Part shown: positions 6,547-7,946 of the stretch, in pieces
Position numbering within the stretch: position 1 is the first letter of the stretch
How the letters are laid out: every line of letters begins with the position of its first letter
Source of the DNA: Planctomycetaceae bacterium
Lineage (GTDB): Bacteria; Planctomycetota; Planctomycetia; Pirellulales; Thermoguttaceae
Direction: 5' to 3'
NCBI GenBank assembly: GCA_031266315.1
Contig: JAISBG010000648.1
Span: 1 to 7,946, forward strand
Length of the DNA stretch: 7,946 nucleotides
Position numbers and translations under genes: made by a program
Notes under the pieces: model-generated
What the model was told of the DNA's origin: nothing
Database searches by the model: none
Seen by the model: only the letters and a program-made list of their open reading frames with translations

Positions 6547-6660
6547 ATGAAAAAGTTAGTAGAAAACGCTTCGAAAAATTCACAGAACCATTCGGTAAAA
6601 AATTTAGTGAAAAATCTAATGTTAAAATGGGCAAGTCAGGGGGGGGGGGGCAGTATGTAG
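6547..6660 (+). CDS. Leader ORF of DUF1559 gene 2, cut off after the poly-G tract
   Basis: This 37-aa ORF begins M-K-K-L-V-E-N and ends Q-G-G-G-G-S-M before a TAG stop. It is basic and possibly an amphipathic helix (residues 16-30). It corresponds in position to the leader of DUF1559 gene 1, which also starts M-K-K and reaches G-G-G-G-S-M. The two leaders are otherwise not clearly alike in protein sequence. With 11 G instead of 12 this frame would continue through A-V-C-R-K-E-L-K and join the DUF1559 body, giving one protein of 428 aa. It is best read as the 5' part of a split gene, not as an independent small protein. Confidence 0.6.
   Translation: MKKLVENASKNSQNHSVKNLVKNLMLKWASQGGGGSM
6639..6650 (+). 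repeat. Poly-G tract, 12 G, in DUF1559 gene 2 (OFF frame)
   Basis: Twelve consecutive G are followed by CAGTATGTA, as at 332-351. The tract stands between the leader frame and the body frame. The two frames differ by exactly one base, and a tract of 11 G (or 8 or 14) would join them. Confidence 0.85.
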
Positions 6661-6772
6661 GAAAGAGTTAAAAAATGAGAGCGGAGAGTGCGGGCTTTCC
6701 GAATACTTTTCCGCAAAATTCTTACAACTCATTCGTTCTTCACCGTTCGGCTTTACGTTAGTCGAACTTCTT

Positions 6773-7834
6773 GTGGTGATTGCGATTATCGGTGTGTTAA
6801 TCGCTCTTCTGTTGCCTGCCGTTCAAGCGGCGAGAGAAGCCGCAAGACGGATGCTGTGTACAATCAATCTCAAACAAATGGGAATTGCAGCACATAACCA
6901 CCATGATGTTTACGGTTATCTGCCCAATACCTATCTTCAAAAGTCAATGGGCTGCGACGACCCAATCAATAATCGGCAATGGATTTCATTCGTTGCGCCC
7001 ACGATTGCGTTTATGGAACAGGCTTCGCTCTACGATTTAATCAAGCAGAACGCAACGCCCGGACAGAATTGGACACACGATCCAACCGCAAACAATGGGT
7101 TAGGTACAACTCAAGTTTCCGGTCTTCTTTGCCCTTCTAATTCCGATGCGAAACCACCGGCAGGAGAATTGGCAAGACTTTGTTACCGTGCCAATGTCGG
7201 CGACTTAACATTTGCCGGAGGAGATAGCGGTGTTGACACTCCACGAGGAGTTTTTCGACCCGGAAATCGTGCTATGGTTTCGTTCGCTTCCATTACTGAT
7301 GGAACCAGTAATACCGCTTTGTTTTTAGAAAGTTTTCCCGGTGTTTTTTCGGAAGCCAATCCGCCATTGAAAGGAGGAAATGCCGTTGTCAGTTCGCTCT
7401 CTTCCAGTTCCATGCCTAGTGTTTGTCTTTCGATCAGCAATAATGGAATTTTAACCAGTGTTGCCGGAAGTCCCAATCCGTGGCGGCGTCCCGGTATGTC
7501 CGCATTTTTTGGTCGTCCGCCGTGTATTGGAGTGATTACAATGCTTCCTCCAAACTCTCCGAATTGCGCTAACAGTATTGATCCGGGAACGAATGGGGGA
7601 ATGATTTCCGCAGGAAGTTTTCACTCCGGCGGTGCGAATGCTGGTGTTTGTGATGGAGCGGTTCGATTTGTTTCGGAAGCAGTTAATACCGGAGAAACTC
7701 CAACCGGAACCAATTTATCAACAATACTCGGTGTTTCTTCGTCACCATGGGTAAATTATACGGGACCCTCAATTTGGGGCATTTGGGGCGCGTTTGGAAC
7801 AGCCGCTCACGGCGAATCTTCCGCGTTACCGTAA
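6773..7834 (+). CDS. DUF1559 pseudopilin-like protein 2, body without its own start (split by the poly-G tract)
   Basis: This frame encodes a DUF1559 pseudopilin-like protein related to the one at 245-1453. The coordinates begin at the first GTG, but that codon lies inside the membrane helix. The frame is open from 6626 and includes the prepilin motif G|F-T-L-V-E-L-L at 6749-6772. Between 6626 and 6773 it has no ATG, GTG or TTG, so the intact protein can only be made by joining the leader at 6547 through the poly-G tract. Downstream are [14 protein letters not shown], a C-terminal H-S-G-G motif that completes H-X9-DG (H284, D294-G295 counted from 6773), and the ending S-S-A-L-P. The body is otherwise intact, with no internal stops, which argues against an old pseudogene. 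It may be a phase-OFF allele, a slippage-expressed gene or a homopolymer sequencing error. Confidence 0.8.
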   Translation: MVIAIIGVLIALLLPAVQAAREAARRMLCTINLKQMGIAAHNHHDVYGYLPNTYLQKSMGCDDPINNRQWISFVAPTIAFMEQASLYDLIKQNATPGQNWTHDPTANNGLGTTQVSGLLCPSNSDAKPPAGELARLCYRANVGDLTFAGGDSGVDTPRGVFRPGNRAMVSFASITDGTSNTALFLESFPGVFSEANPPLKGGNAVVSSLSSSSMPSVCLSISNNGILTSVAGSPNPWRRPGMSAFFGRPPCIGVITMLPPNSPNCANSIDPGTNGGMISAGSFHSGGANAGVCDGAVRFVSEAVNTGETPTGTNLSTILGVSSSPWVNYTGPSIWGIWGAFGTAAHGESSALP

Positions 7835-7897
7835 ATAAGAATTATCGTAGTAGAAAAAAATTGTTTATCGGATTAAGTTATTGTGATTGATCCGATT

Positions 7898-7946
7898 GTA
7901 ACCACAGGTCAAAGACCTGTGGTTACAAAAATAAAGCCCTATCGGG
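7898..7946. repeat. Nested palindromic repeat element, second copy, cut by window end
   Basis: Perfect 13-bp arms, GTAACCACAGGTC (7898-7910) and GACCTGTGGTTAC (7914-7926), surround AAA. They are followed by AAATAAAGCCCTATCGGG up to the last base. Bases 7899-7946 match 4927-4974 at 44 of 48 positions. The left outer arm seen in the complete copy is not found upstream here; a shorter dyad, ATCGGAT (7867-7873) with ATCCGAT (7890-7896), stands in its place. The right side continues beyond the window. Confidence 0.7.

Noticed and set aside
6675..6761. ATG at 6675 with an AGGAAAGAG-like site upstream, giving a 28-aa ORF that would enter the DUF1559 frame if one T were added near 6752-6754
   Set aside because: The unaltered body frame already reads G-F-T-L-V-E perfectly, so a T deletion need not be assumed. 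A single-G change in the poly-G tract, mirrored by gene 1, is a simpler explanation.

Overview
The window looks like part of a Planctomycetota genome, probably an AT-rich and perhaps host-associated member. The clearest sign is the pair of DUF1559 pseudopilin-like proteins at the two ends. Both carry the motif [16 protein letters not shown], the run [14 protein letters not shown] and a C-terminal H-X9-DG motif, a combination known mainly from planctomycetes. A Tat-signalled FAD_oxidored protein, a transthyretin-like lipoprotein and two BNR-type sialidase-like proteins fit the same group. The lineage is inferred from protein families only.

Layout, all genes on the + strand. Bases 1-244 hold palindromic sequence, a 41-bp regulatory repeat, a promoter and a 5' UTR hairpin. 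Then come DUF1559 protein 1 (245-1453), a small lipoprotein (1530-2036), a Tat-dependent FAD oxidoreductase (2054-3475) and a secreted sialidase-like protein (3579-4748). A 455-bp gap (4749-5203) holds a nested-palindrome repeat and a second copy of the 41-bp regulatory repeat with its own promoter. A second, different sialidase-like protein follows (5204-6349). Last is DUF1559 protein 2, split at present into a 37-aa leader ORF (6547-6660) and the body (6773-7834). The window ends inside a second copy of the nested-palindrome repeat.

The most striking signal is a pair of long poly-G tracts near the 5' ends of the two DUF1559 genes, each followed by the same bases, CAGTATGTA. Gene 1 has 11 G and reads through in frame. 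Gene 2 has 12 G, and its well-supported leader runs into a stop six bases after the shared CAGT. Removing one G would fuse the leader to the body as one 428-aa protein. The body has no ATG, GTG or TTG start of its own before the prepilin motif. This is what a phase-variable contingency locus looks like, here on a pseudopilin, with one copy ON and one OFF. Homopolymer sequencing error is the main alternative.

The second signal is the 41-bp repeat (38/41 identical) that ends at the -35 box of both DUF1559 gene 1 and the second sialidase gene. It holds two GTAA..TTAC dyads 22 bp apart, so one regulator may control both units. The middle genes encode exported proteins plausibly involved in glycan processing: two beta-propeller hydrolase-like proteins and an exported flavoprotein. 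Their substrates cannot be read from the sequence.
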